Below, in pieces: positions 1 through 12,817 of a stretch of DNA of 64,000 nt. Both the position numbers and the translations under genes were made by a program. The notes beneath the pieces were generated by a model. That model had not been told where the DNA came from, did no database searches, and saw only the letters and a list, made by a program, of their open reading frames with translations. Source of the stretch: Zygnema circumcarinatum (taxonomy: Eukaryota > Streptophyta > Zygnematophyceae > Zygnematales > Zygnemataceae). Where the stretch lies: the NCBI GenBank assembly GCA_037447605.1, contig CM074806.1, forward strand, positions 1,243,432 through 1,307,431, read 5' to 3'. Each line of letters opens with the position of its first letter. Position 1 is the stretch's first letter.

Positions 1-1084
1 ATCTTGATACATCTGCAGCATAGCTTGTGGTGCTAAGCGCAGGTGCCTAGCTGTATGGGCAGCAAGGGGGTGTCGGAAGTAAGTCAGAGCACGTAGTAGT
101 AGCCTGAGGGCTCAAACACTGCTTGTTACTTCCGTGTAACTTTATTAAGGAGTTTTGGAGCTGGCGGAGCTTTCTCCTTGAATTCTCAATTTCGGTGTTT
201 CTTGCTTGATTTGTTTTCAGTAATATTTCTTCGTGTGTGCATGTAAGAACTGTGTTGAAGCAATCAGCAAAGCATGGCAGGAATAGAGGTTAGTGAGAAT
301 GATCGCAGCTTAAGTAATATCATCATTTAGCAGATTTAGCTAAAAATGCTATGATGCTACCTGTTTTTGCTATAAACAATTGCATAAAGGCTGTTAGTAC
401 TACCCTCATAATGTCGACTTATTACCAACAGAGAGTCACCTATGGAAAATAAAATCTCAATTTACTTAAGTCATTTCCGCAGAGTTGAGAGCTCTTTTCA
501 ACCTTCCACTTGACCATACCTCCTTCCTTGTCCTTATTAGCCTCAGAAAAATGGTACAGTGGTCCTGCATGGCGGATGCCACACTCTAAATTTTAATAAC
601 ATATCATTTTAATATCGTGTTGTGAGACACTCTCAACATAAGAGGATAAATTTGCATTGGTCTCACGATGATGGCGATGCCATCAGATGTGCATGGACAA
701 CCCCCCCATGGAGCACTACTGGTCGGTTCTGGATTGTCGTACGGCAGGGAGCAGGGGTTGGCCGGTGAACGGTTGGAGAGAGAGGCGTGGACATCCTATG
801 TGAAGCCGTATTACGCAGTCCCGTTCGCTGTTTGGTCGTACGCCCCGCCCCTACGCGCAACGGCGCGGCGAGCCCAGCGAACGCGCGGCGCGCGTGGTTC
901 CCTCCCTCCCTCCCTCCCCCCGAGCGAGTGCGTTTTGGCGCCAAGGTCCAAATTTGGAGTTGGCTCGCGCGGGGCCGCCTCGACTCTGGCCCTGGCCGCG
1001 ACCGAGGGCTGCAGGGGAAGGCGAGGAGGGAAGGGAAGCGAGGGGAAGGGAAGGGAAGCGAGGGGAAGGGAAGGGAAGGGCGCC
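1..1084. promoter_or_regulatory. 5' flank of the FAS2 gene
   Basis: No coding exon was recognised here. The first 660 bases are AT-rich and show nothing I can name. From about 720 to 860 the sequence turns GC-rich and contains several CGTAC words. A CCCTCC run lies near 900-918, and a GGGAA/GAGGGG purine tract at about 1016-1079 ends a few bases before the FAS2 start codon. This is inferred to be the promoter and 5' UTR. Short open frames on both strands are by-products of the low-complexity sequence. Confidence 0.45.
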
Positions 1085-4000
1085 ATGAAGGCCAAGACCC
1101 TGCAGATAATTTGGCACGGGAAGGACCCGATACTGTCTCTCGATTTTCACTCCTCTGGGATTCTTGCCACTGCCGGCTCCGACAAGGAAGTCAAGGTATG
1201 CAGGACGTTTTCTGTATCTCTCTCTCTCTCCATATATATATATATATATTTTTTTTTTCTTTGTCCGCCATTTCTTTGACGTCTGTAAATGAATCACGAG
1301 AGCTGCGAATTTTGATTGAACGCGTTTTGTTCTCTATGGTTCTGATTTTGATGCTGTGCACTAACATCCGCTTCATGGCAGCTATGGGAGGTGTCGGTAG
1401 ATGACAATGGCCTTCCAACGGCAACTTATAGCGCATCTCTCACGCACCACAGCAGTGCCGTGAATGTAGCGAGGTTTGCGCCAGCAGGTGACGAAGCCAG
1501 CATTTGCCCGTTTGGACGCAGATAGTCATTTATTGTTACACATTCTGGAGAGAGTCTGAGGCTGGTCATCGGACGCCGGCGTTTTCTGTACGATAGAGCT
1601 TCAGCGTTTGCTTCTTCAGACGTTTTTATAAACAAAGACCGAAGATGCCTTAAAAGTAATTGTGTTGGATTTGTCGATAGTGGAGTAGTGTTGACAAGAG
1701 CTGTCTTGCAATGCTTGCATGCAGGTGATTTACTGGCAACTGGAGCCGATGGTATGTCTCGCTCGCTTGCACTTTACGAGCTGCTGCCTTGAGGCTCGGC
1801 AGAAATGGAAGTTGGTTTCAGCAGAGGTGTTTTTCTCGCTTGGGTGGTCGCGGTACGAGATACTTATGCCCTGTTGCCTTCCCCTCTGCAGGAGGTGAAG
1901 TCGTTGTATGGAAAGCTGTACAAACAGGTGCCAGATTTCCTTCATGGAAGGTGATGAAGACAACCAGGTGCGCTTCATCTCTCTGAAGAAAAATATTACG
2001 TCATGCAAAGGTCCGTGTCATGAGGTCAGAGCATGCGTCTCCAGTGGTTCCATTAAGGGAATCTCTATTAAGATGGTGTGATGAGCCCTGAGTGAATTTT
2101 ATTGCTTGATACGCAAATCATCACTGTGATCATGAAAAACTTACCTGAAACCATTTCTCCTGCTTCTCTTGTGCATTTCCAGCTTTCCAAGTCAAGATGT
2201 CTTAGCACTGGAGTGGTCGCCGGATGGAGCAATTCTCATGGCTGGATCAATTAACCATCGAATATGTTTCTGGGATGTTTCCAAAGGTACAGGGCAAGTG
2301 CCTTCTGCTCACCCGCAAATCAATGCTTTTCGCAAACTACGCCACTTTTCTTTCTTTCTGATCATGCATCGACTAGCTAACGCATTCCTTATGTCCACAA
2401 CGAGCTGCTCTATAACTCGTATTGTGTGTTTGTAGGTGTCGTTGAGTGCAGTTTTGAAGACCATGTGCACTATGTGCAGGGTGTTGCGTGGGACCCACTC
2501 GGTCAATTTGCTGTAAGCCAGAGCAGCGATAAAACCTGCCGCATTTATAGCCGGCCTCTCCATACCTCACAAAGCCATAAGCAAAAAAACAAGCGTGGAG
2601 TCTCTGCTTTTACATGCCAACACATTCTCTCAAAAGGGGACTACGCGTCTCAGCCAATTCCGGTTCCAGACGTCAACGAAACTCCCAAGGTGAGAAGCAG
2701 CTGAGAAGCAGCTCTCCAGCATAGTACTTCAAGATACGTTGCGGGCATGACTGATTGCCTTTTCTCGTATGTCCTTGCAGGCCGCTCAGACGAAGTACCA
2801 CTTGTTCCACGATGAAAATTTGCCTTCCTTCTTTCGACGGCTAGGCTGGTCACCTGATGGAACATTTCTTGTCATACCTGCCGGTTCGTCTTCTATGCAT
2901 TGGTGGTTCTTTCATCCTTTTTCGTCTCTTCTACTCTTGATTAATGGTGTCATCAGCAGTTCGGGTTTCAAGAAAGAAAGTTAAGGCAATGCAACTAGTA
3001 ACCTAGATTCATTGGAACCGTTTTATCTAAACAAACCCACTCAAGGGTATTTGGGCGTCATTGTATGCAGGCATTTACAAGAAGAGCTGTGGAAGTCAAC
3101 CTGCAAATACTGTGTATATCTACAGCAGGACTGACTTTACCAGGTTGCCAAATGTCTCAAACCTTTATGTACTTCCAGTTTACACGTTCAACTGGCAAAA
3201 GCTACTTACGTGAACATAATCTTGTGAATCCTTCTCCTTGATTGTTCCACCTCTCGACTCTTAAATTCTTGGCTTGCTGTTGTTTTTGTTCTAGTGTTCG
3301 ACTTCTATCCATACTTCTCATCTTAAGCCCCTCCTATGCTTACGAGCACAACCCGCAATTGCAGACCAGCAATGCACCTTCCAACTGGAAGCAAACCTGC
3401 AGTAGCTGTTCGTTTTTGTCCTCAATTTTTTAAGCTATGGCCTTCAACACCTCCAACGGATCAACCGGGAGTGCTGCAAGAGCACGGTAAACTCTATGCA
3501 TGCTTCTTCTTTTTCCAGTCCGGACAAGCAAGCCCGTTGTCACCATGTTCGCGTTCAAACCACATTAGCACTGCGATGCGCCATGAAGCTATTTGATGAA
3601 GGACACTAACTTTCTTTGACTCGATTGTCGGTGGTTTTATTGCTTGATTATTGTGGACTCACGTAGCATATTCTTGTTTCACAGAAAATCCAGGCTTTTC
3701 CCTGAGCTACAGGGTGGTGTTTGCCGTAGCAACTCTAAACTCTGTGCTCCTGTACGATACTCAAAGAAGTGCCCCACTTGCACTATTGGGAGGACTTCAC
3801 TTCGCTGCAATCACTGATTTGGCCTGGTATGATTCTGGACACGAATAGTCGTCATACTTGATGTATTGAGGAGTTGCATGCTCTCACTTGAGAGAGAGGC
3901 GTTTTATTGGAAAATGCAAATGCGAAGTTCACCAACGGTCTACAATGAGGGTGCTGCCTTCCGTGTTTCTAGACGATGAAGGGTGGCCTTCAATAAGTGA

Positions 4001-5096
4001 GCCAGTTGCTGATTGTATGCAGGTCACCGGATGCGCGGTTTCTTGCAATATCATCTCAAGATGGGTATTGTACCATAGCGGTGTTTGACGAGGAAGAGCT
4101 CGGGACGCCTTTGGGACCGTCTGGTACGCTTTTTTTCTAAACCAGTAAAGCTTGTTCTTATTGGTCTATACGTTTTTTGAAATATAAGCTTGTTTCGAAT
4201 GAGAAACCCATTTTACTACCAGAGCCTGCTAAATGTGTGATTGTCGATTGAAACTCTCACATGAAAGAGATTCAGTACCGCATCTTGTATGCTTTATCCT
4301 TGTTAGCTCAAGCACACTTATGCAAGCATCCGTTGGTTATTGGCTTTTTTGTTCTTGGACGGCAGTAAGGTTTCATGTAGGAAACATGTCTGACCCACCT
4401 GTGAAGAAGCTCGAGATTAAATGGAGGAACGTGGCCTACGTACTGGTGAACTCATCTATGCATGAGAGACCAGAGAAGGAAGCAGAGTTATGCTATTTTT
4501 TTAAAAACTACTGGCGATCTCTTACATTCCTTATTAGAGTTACCTGTGCAGATTACCCACAACCTCTCGTTGAACAGCTGCAGCAAATTGTCAAACAACA
4601 GGTATCAAAGGAAGGCCACAGTGCAGCCACTGATATATCTCAACGAACTGCCCCGAAGCCTTCTGCCGAGGCGTCGTCGATTGCGATGTGTGTGCAAAGG
4701 AGGCAATCGGGAGAGCCTTCTGTTGGAGGTTCGACGGTGACAGAGTCAGCAGAAAGACTGAATTGCACTGAATCTGCTGATGGAATGGATGCCTGCAACA
4801 GGAAGGGGTCTGAGTCTTGCACTCCGAATAGGCAAGTCGGGCAAACTGACAGCTGTAGACCAAGTTCAACTCCCTCTTCTTCTGGATCTTGCATTAGAAG
4901 AAGCTCCCTGGACAGCGCAGGGAAAAGAACGGTGGGGGATTCTAACCCAATGGCGGTCAATGAGGGCGAGGAACTCCACATCATGCCTCCCAAAGCCAAA
5001 AGGAGAATAACCCCTATGCAGCTGCCGAACCCTTCAACTAGCAGAAATAGTCCTAGACAAGGGCTGCAGTCTACCGATTCCTCTCTGCCGTCGTGA
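1085..5096 (+). CDS. FAS2: Chromatin assembly factor 1 subunit p60 homologue (FAS2), WD40 protein
   Basis: FAS2 is the WD40 middle subunit of CAF-1, which loads H3-H4 onto replicating DNA in the nucleus. Exons: 1085-1195, 1382-1487, 1725-1751, 1892-1967, 2183-2286, 2436-2689, 2781-2883, 3071-3143, 3365-3486, 3685-3826, 4023-4123, 4366-5096; phases agree at every junction. Recognisable family blocks are [64 protein letters not shown] and [20 protein letters not shown]. The tail is Ser/Thr-rich and ends near a [11 protein letters not shown] motif typical of plant FAS2. The start is the first ATG of the exon and gives a family-like N-terminus. The last exon is uncertain: a spliceable segment, about 4440-4551, lies inside it, but removing it shifts the frame away from the KRRITP motif, so I keep it. 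The gene is tail-to-tail with lipoyl synthase. Confidence 0.9.
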
Positions 5097-5612
5097 GAAT
5101 ATCAATAAGAGCACGGGGCCAGCTGTGATGGAATGCAGCTCACTCTGATAGCCCAATCGCAACCGGTGTAAGGATGTAAGCTGAAGCGTCTTATAGAATT
5201 TTAAATAGCAACAGGCGGTTAGTTTTACTTGGCAACAACTCGGGCATTCCCCATTGTAAGGAGTGATGATAACAGAATGCACTGGCACTTCAGGCCTCCC
5301 TCGTAGTCTGTCCCGTCCTTTTTGTCTTTCAAGATGTTGCGCACAATCCATTGTACAGCAGTCAGTGCTGTCTCAGCATGGGCAAAGGAAATGAAACATA
5401 GGGAGGATATATCTGAAAATTGAACATCTACATATGGATTTACAATACCGCACGGCAGTATAATCTAGGCAAGCGGTGAAATAGGGTACGCAGATCCCTA
5501 AGAGAAAATAAATGAAATACAGTCAGTACTTGTAGCAAGGATGGCTTTACATATTCCTTTAGGAAAAGTGTGCATCACTGCCATTTGCCTTGGTTGACCC
5601 CACGGCATACGT
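5097..5612. other. Convergent intergenic spacer
   Basis: About 500 bp between the stop codons of the convergent FAS2 and lipoyl synthase genes. It must contain both 3' UTRs. AT-rich stretches near 5500-5520 could hold polyadenylation signals. Nothing else was recognised. Confidence 0.5.
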
Positions 5613-8032
5613 TCAAACAGCCGCCGCTGCTTCTTTTTCCCGATCACTTTCAATCATGGACTTGATGTAAAACTCCCCGGCCTTGTAAGAGGAACGCACC
5701 ATAGGACCAGCAGCAACATAACGAAATCCCTGCTTCCAGCCAACATCTCACCAATGGTGAAGTGAAAAGTGAGAAAGTGCCGATGAGCAAAGAAAATGGA
5801 ACAGATGACATCAGAGATAACTTGGAGTGCCATATGCATTGGAAGAAAGACCTTGAATTAGACTTCCACGTTCAAGAGTTGGCTCTGCGATGCAGTAAAA
5901 GACCTTGGAAAACAGACGCCTTGCTTACAATCCATTAGCAACACCATTGACAACTTACTTGCATTTACAGCTAAACCTAAAAACAGCACTGGCAAGGTTC
6001 CCATTTCGTGAGTCCTGCTGAAATCGACGGATCTCGTTATGTACAGGATGAGGCCAAGGAGAGAGTGGGAGAGCAAGGGCTGCGTGACTTGCTAAAGTTA
6101 AATTTAGAAACCGTCCAATACTCTAATCAACTTCTCTGATCTAATCAAACAACTCAAACACAGGGAAGCGGAGGCGTTACTCTTGTGCCATGCGGACTAA
6201 TTCCACGTGTGCAGTAATAGTCAAGGAGGATAGTGAACTAACCATTTCTTCTCCCACTCTGCGCCAACCATCGAAAGCCTCAGGAGTCACATACTCTGAC
6301 ACAGGCATGTGCTTGCGGCTTGGACGCATGTACTGCCCAAAGGTCATAACGTCGACTCCAGCCTCCCGGACTTTCTCCATTGCTTGCAGTACCTGCCAGC
6401 ACGTCAATAACAGCGTCGGTTCTTCAACAAAGAAGTGCCACTCATGATACAACCTGTATCGAGGCACCTGAGAATGAGCTTTTTCATGACCTTCCACCCA
6501 GCGCTTTCAGAGCCCGTCACCGAGCTTCAAAAAGTTTCTGAATGAAGTGCCTTGATCGTCCACAACAGCGTGCTGCTCCCTGACTATCGGATTACTGACC
6601 TGTTCTGGGGATTCACCACAACCCAACATGATTGAGGTCTTGGTGAGCGTCCCAGGAGCGGCAAACTCTTTGGCCAAGCGCAGGACTGAGAGTGACTGCT
6701 CAAAATTTGCTCGTCGATCCCTAACATACGCCTGCAACTCCTGCACTGTCTCAATGTTGTGTGCAAATACATCCAGCCCTGAGGTAGCAACGCGCTGCAC
6801 GCATTCGGAGTCCCCACGGAAGTCAGGCACTGCCATATCAAAGCCAATTCCACGTATGAGCCGTGAATCTAAACCATCCTGATTTGCCATACAAGCTCGA
6901 AAAAAAAAAAAAAAAAAATGAACGGCTTTAATGTGCCGTTAATCCCAAAAAGTCTATCTGCACTGTCACTCATGCTATTCTCAACCGACGGTATGGCTGC
7001 ATTCCCTTGATATGGGCATGCAGCCATTATCAAGGGAACATAAGTTAAGAAACCCGGAACCATTTGGCAATAGCATCCTACTCATTTGAAAAAAAAAACA
7101 GTCCAGACAACTCCATGTTCCACCCTAGCAAATAATGCACTTACCAAGGGCCTCTACAAGCATAGAAGGCTTTCTAGCCTTAAGGCCTCGCACAGTTTCT
7201 GCAAAGTGACCGCTTCCCTGGTCAGGCAAGTCGTCCCTGTCAACACTTGTAAGGACTACATAGTCCAAGCCCCATTCTGCCACGGCCTCTGCCACCTTTC
7301 TGGGCTCCTCAGGATCTGGCGGAGGAGGTGCTCTAGAGGTTTTTACTGCACAAAACCTGCATCCCCTCCAATCAAACTCATAAGGTTTCCACTTGTGCTA
7401 CGATACACAAAATTGTTCAGCCAGAGAACCCTTTCTTCTAGAAAATGTCGTCCACATTAAGAGAGTAGAAGGCTTTACCTGCAGCCTCTCGTGCAGGTAT
7501 CACCCAAAATCATTATTGTTGCTGTGGCGGTGCCCGTTTCGCCGCCACTCCAGCATTCACCTATGTTTGGGCATCTAGCTTCCTCACAGACCGTGTTGAG
7601 GTTCAATTCTCTCAACTTGGACTTAATTGCAGTGTATCTTTCTCCTCCAGGTACTATTCGCTTCATCCAGTCCGGCTTCCGCTTTCTATCTCTCGGCTGC
7701 ACGGCCTCTACTGCATACCCCAGGGGACTTGATTGCGCAATAAAATCACCTAGTGTGGGGCCTTCTTCAGCAAGACGTTCTCGGAGGGTTAACAGACCAA
7801 GCCCGGTTACTTCATGGCTACTGGGAGCAGCTTCAGCAGAGGACAGAGAGAGCGCAACTCCGCTCCTCTCTTGGCCTGCCATGTTCTTATCAGCAAAGGC
7901 CCCTACTTCTGCAGGCGACGTAAAAGTGCGCCACGGCTGCCTCTGAAAGCTCGCAAGGAGTCTGCTGTCACTCTGCCGCAACAGCTGTCGCGAAAGCCAG
8001 CACACAGCTGCTGCGCCTTGTCCCTTCATCAT
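5613..8032 (-). CDS. LIP1: Lipoyl synthase, mitochondrial type
   Basis: Radical-SAM enzyme that inserts two sulfurs into octanoyl groups on lipoate-dependent proteins. Exons (minus strand): 8032-7479, 7356-7145, 6829-6600, 6392-6243, 5729-5613; all phases agree, giving about 420 residues. The auxiliary cluster motif CX4CX5C lies at about C149/C154/C160 ([12 protein letters not shown]). The radical-SAM CX3CX2C motif is about C180/C184/C187 (CTRGCRFC), split by intron 1. [17 protein letters not shown], a family signature, and the C-terminal VRSSYKAGE (the RSSY serine ligand) are present. The first roughly 60 residues are Arg/Ser/Ala-rich and look like a targeting peptide. [20 protein letters not shown] resembles the mitochondrial LIP1 form more than plastid LIP1p; location is inferred. 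Two adjacent ATGs (8032 and 8029) could both start it. It lies head-to-head with the VIP kinase, 574 bp apart. Confidence 0.95.
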
Positions 8033-8606
8033 GCTTAGCCTCACCTGGCGACTTCCCACTCGCACCACACGTCCCGTCTCCCGATTTTTTCCAGAACTAC
8101 CGCCACCTCCTCCTCCTTCTCCACCTCCTGCCTTACAAAATACGGAGAGAGAGAGGCGCGAGAAGAGAGGCAAGTGGCGTACAGTACGTGAAAGTGTCTT
8201 TTCAAGTCGCCGCGAGTGCAGGTGCAGCGAACGATGTGCATTTACGAACACAGCGCGTCGGATATGTTTACGGATGTACGGCATGTCGACGTTCGGGTCG
8301 TAATCTAAATGTTCGCAGGATAATGGAAAGGAGCTGTCTCTTCCTACAATATTCCTTCTGTGCTGATGACCTGCATTAGCAAACAGTAGGGGCCGGTGGG
8401 CGTGCTCATCAAGTGAGCTTCATGTGTTCCCCGGTTCACGTCCTTTCACTGCAGGACGGTAGAACAGGCAACAGTAATTCTTTGAATTGACGAGATATCG
8501 TAGTAGCAAAGCTGCATTTATTCGCCTCTATGGACTTTTTGCAATCGAAGAAGTGTGACTGAGTGCTTCACTGACCAATAGTGAAGCCTTATCCAAGTGA
8601 TTTAAC
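8033..8606. promoter_or_regulatory. Shared head-to-head promoter region (lipoyl synthase / VIP kinase)
   Basis: A 574-bp interval separates the divergent start codons of lipoyl synthase and the VIP-type kinase. It contains CCTCCTCC tracts near 8101-8130 and a GAGAGAGAG run near 8145. No TATA box could be assigned. Shared control of the two genes is inferred only from the geometry. Confidence 0.5.
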
Positions 8607-11600
8607 ATGGCTACAAACGTCTTAGCTCCTCTCACAATACTGAAGGGTAGCGATCCTGATGCAAAGGATTGGCCGAAGGATACAGTCGCCCTTGGCGTCT
8701 GTGTGATGGAGAAAAAGGTGTGACTTTCCGTGCAGTTGCATGAAACAGCATGAGGAGTTAGGGAAAGGAGGAGCACAGAGTCTGGACCTCTACCAAGGAT
8801 GCATAAGGAAATTCAGGTTTAAAAAATTAGAAAAGTCTTTTGAAATGAATAATTATGACTGTTTTTCTCGGCTCCATGCTGAATGTCGTGCTTTTGACTG
8901 ACACTATTGAGAGATGCCAGGCGCTTTCTGCACCAATGCGAGAGATACTCGACCGGCTGCGAGCCTTTGGGGAGTTTGAGGTACTCAAAGCTTAAATGTG
9001 CATTGATTTTACATTTAATAAACCAGGCTAACCTCACGTCGTCAATTTTTTTGTTGCTTTTAAAGCGGCTACGCTTTTGACTAAACGACTTAGTGATCGC
9101 CACAGTTCAAGAAGAGCATTTTCTTCTATGAGTTGCTAAAGAATGCACTGTTATACGATTGGGAGTTGTTTGAAATTCACCCAACTCCTGTTCGTGATAT
9201 AGATTGTGATTTTCAACGACCGGATCATTCTGGAGGAACCAATTGAAAAGTGAGTCCATCATACTGATCACTTACCGCTCTAATGCAGCACGAGCTGGTT
9301 AAGCTATGGCAGACTGGTTCTTAGTACCAATTCTTTGGCAAATTTGCGATAAGACGTGGCTGCTTTCAGAGCTTGCCGCTAGAATGGGACGTCAAAGTGT
9401 TTACCTGTGTAGCTTGTCTATTGTCTTTCTGCAGATGGCCAATCTGCGATGCCCTCATTGCGTTTCATTCGACCGGATTTCCCTTGGAGAAAGCGAAGGC
9501 TTATGCTGCCCTGCGCAAGTATGAAACGAACTCAAATAATGTAGTTCGCCTATAATTAAGTATGTCCGTCTTACATCGTGAATTTCTCTAAGAATCATTT
9601 CACCCACATGGATCACGGCCTGATAATGAAATTTTGTCTTTGAATACGTGCTTCAATGGGGACGACGCAGTAGAAGTGTTCCAAAATGAACTTGTAACGA
9701 ACTTGGGACGGCATCATATGCGACAAGTCGTGAAATGAGATCAATGGCTTAAGAGGCTTAATTATCCCCATTTGCAATACCTTTATAAAGTAATCTCGCA
9801 TCTACCTCCCATTGGTTTTTATCGTTTGAGAAAGCTCTCATGTAAACCATCGGACTAGAAGCTGCCCAAGCGCCTCATTTGATGAAACATCGTCACTAGT
9901 ATTCCACAAGGAAGAGACTTTGTTGTTCTGCTGTTCAAAATAAGCTGCAGCCACTGGAAGATAGTCCAAAGCATCATTTGGCCTTCAATGTACAAAAACT
10001 GTAACTCTGACACTTTCCATGATGCCTGCTCCTCCCACAGACCATATCTGGTCAACGAGCTGCAACAGCAGACGCTTCTCCATGATCGCCGCAAAGTCTA
10101 CAAAGTAAGTCAGAATTCGGAGGATGCACCGAGTTGCTGTGGACCACAAGTATCTAATGCAAGCACCTCTTACTGTCTATGTGAAGCCTGTGAAAACCTG
10201 GTTCTCTCTGAACTACTCTCGGTCTGGCTGAGCTCTCTACTAATTGCCTCTGCCTTTCCTCTTCTAAATAAGTTTTCCACAGCTTTTAAAACGTTCGTTT
10301 GGTTTCTTGGTGGAAACTGGCAGAGACTTGAAGAGAGTGGGCTTCCGACTCCTAAGTATGCGGTTGTGAATCGCGATTATCCCGAGCAGGAGGTTGACAA
10401 CTTCATAGAAGACGAGGATTATGTCGAAGTAAACGGGAAGCGGATATATAAGCCCTTCGTGGAAAAACCAGCAGATGGTTATTATTCCTGTCCCAAACCA
10501 CACTTCCTGCGTGCATGCTGAGGCTTTTAAGAGTGGAAGAAGCATCTTGGACCCAAGGGCTACCTGCCGGAAGTGTCAGATTGCAGGTTGAATGCCCTAT
10601 GCTTTGGCGGACAATAATTTCTTTAGTGTTCTCTTTGGAGCTCACAAACCATCCGTGTTACTAGGATGACTTTGAAGCCGCATCTAGGTTGCGTGGCAGA
10701 TCAAAACTTGAGTTGTAAACCCATCATGACGGGATCGGTTTGTCACAAATGCATGATGACGATGAACAGTCGCCCAAAGCTAAGATTGGCGAGCAATCTT
10801 ATTTTCTCACATCTTCAATGGCTCCCCCTGCAGGGGATGATCACAGCGTTATGATATACTATCCCAGTTCAGCCGGAGGTGGCATGAAAGAGCTTTTCCG
10901 CAAGGTAACACTCTTTCAGCAGCCTCATCTTCCCACCAAAACTTGCACAAAAACTCCATAGAATGGTTCCTTATGTGGTTTCAGCCCCTGCAGGTGGGCA
11001 ATAGGTCGAGCTCCTTTCATCCCGATGTTCGGCAGGTCCGACGGACCGGATCATACATCTATGAAGAGTTCATGCCCACGGGCGGCACCGATGTGAAGGT
11101 TTATACTGTCGGCCCGGACTATGCTCATGCAGAGGCTCGCAAGTCCCCCGTTGTGGATGGGGTCGTCATGCGGAGTGCCGATGGGAAAGAGGTGCAATCT
11201 GCACCATAGCAGCTTGTGCATGTGAAGTTGTTCAATTCAGCCTTTGGAGGGTCTTCCTCAAGCTTTAAGGTTTTCGTGGTCTTGGATTCTTTCAGTGGAG
11301 GTTGGGGCAAGTCATTAATGTGGGACTCGGGAAAAACGATGGCCGGAAATTGGTGGGTTTTGGATGATTTGGCATAATTGGGAAGTCGTGATGATGAGTG
11401 TGAGTTTGAGTGCCGGTTTCTGTCGGTTTGTACTGTGCCAGATCAGGTATCCCGTGCTGCTCACTCCGGTAGAGAAGGAAATGGCTCGGACTGTCTGCGT
11501 CGCGTTTGGACAGGCGGTGAGCAGCTGCCAAGTGATGACCCGTTGGAAAAGGCTGTCATTGGTGTTTGGGAAGTGAAGTAAACATGGTGAACTGTCAGCT

Positions 11601-12785
11601 TAAGGAAAATTTACAACACTCAAATTTGAGTGTTACACAAGCTCATCAGAGGCCACAGCTGGAAAACAGAAATAGGAGTCACCAGTAAGATTCTTGCAAA
11701 TTCGAAAAAGATACTATTTGGACAGAAATTCACAACACGTTGATAATGGTCTTGTCTTAGGTCTTTGCTCTAAGCTTCACAACAAGTTTGTGCCTCAAGG
11801 TCAGTGCATGTGTTTGGGGGCTAGTGAAATAGTTAAAGGTTTTGGTAGCAGAGTTCTTAAGTGTACCCGTTAAGGTGCCCTTATCCAAAGAGTTTGTAGC
11901 TAGGAAAATCGCCTATTTTTGCAATGCTGTATGTCCGACCCCGTCATTATGTATTACACAAGTATCTACAGAGACAGGAACGAACAACGTGCAAGCGCAT
12001 GCATGTGCATGATGCTGGTTTGATCATCCAAGGCACTTTATTTATGCTATTGATCCTCACTCTTGCCATTACTGTGCAGGTTTGCGGATTTGATCTACTA
12101 CGGTCCCAAGGGAAGTCGTATGTTTGCGACGTCAATGGATGGAGCTTTGTGAAGAATTCGCACAAGTAGGGCTCACCAGTAATCTCCTGCCTGCTTTGAT
12201 TTTTTGAAATGGCAGTGAAACAGGGACACTGAACATCGAACAGATGATCAGATTTTATTTATTTCCACATAGCATTACAGTCACGTATCTTGCAGGCCAA
12301 CCTTCCTTGCTCTAACCTCTGCTGCTATTCGTTTCATTCAAGGTCTCATCAGCCGGTTGGCTGCCATCTCCTGTCCCATAGTTAAATTCCTGATGTCGGC
12401 AACGAGCCAATTTTTCTCCTCCTCGCCCACGAGAGTCTGTCCTTGCCTCCGCTGCGTGTCTCCCACTTGAAAAGGTGTCCAGATTCAGCCTGCAGTTGCA
12501 CTTGCCATCGCAGGTACTACGACGACGCGGCGTGCGTCCTCCGCGCCCTCCTCCTCCGCGGGTGCGCGCCGCACCTCTCCTCGCCGCTGCCCCCGACGCT
12601 GCCCTGGGACTGCGCGAGCCCGCCCGCCGCCGCCGCCCGCCAAAGCAGCGTGCCGCAGAGCACCTTCGGACAGCGCGAGGAGCTGCGCTGTCTCATCGCC
12701 GTCGTGCGCCAGTGAGTTAGTCAGCCAGTCAGTCACTCAGTCAGTTAGTCAGTCAGTCAGTTAGGCAGGCAGTCAGTTACTCAGT

Positions 12786-12817
<32 letters not shown>

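Noticed and set aside
668-1404. Several overlapping open frames of 60-205 codons around the FAS2 start
   Set aside because: They run through CCCTCC and GGGAA low-complexity sequence and into an intron; only the frame beginning at 1085 gives a family-like protein.
2010-2046. A possible extra FAS2 exon between 1967 and 2183
   Set aside because: In the required phase it meets a TGA, and exons 4 and 5 join directly in phase with a sensible sequence.
4552-4740. Alternative FAS2 tail frame ending at 4740
   Set aside because: It lacks the KRRITPM motif found in the frame kept to 5096.
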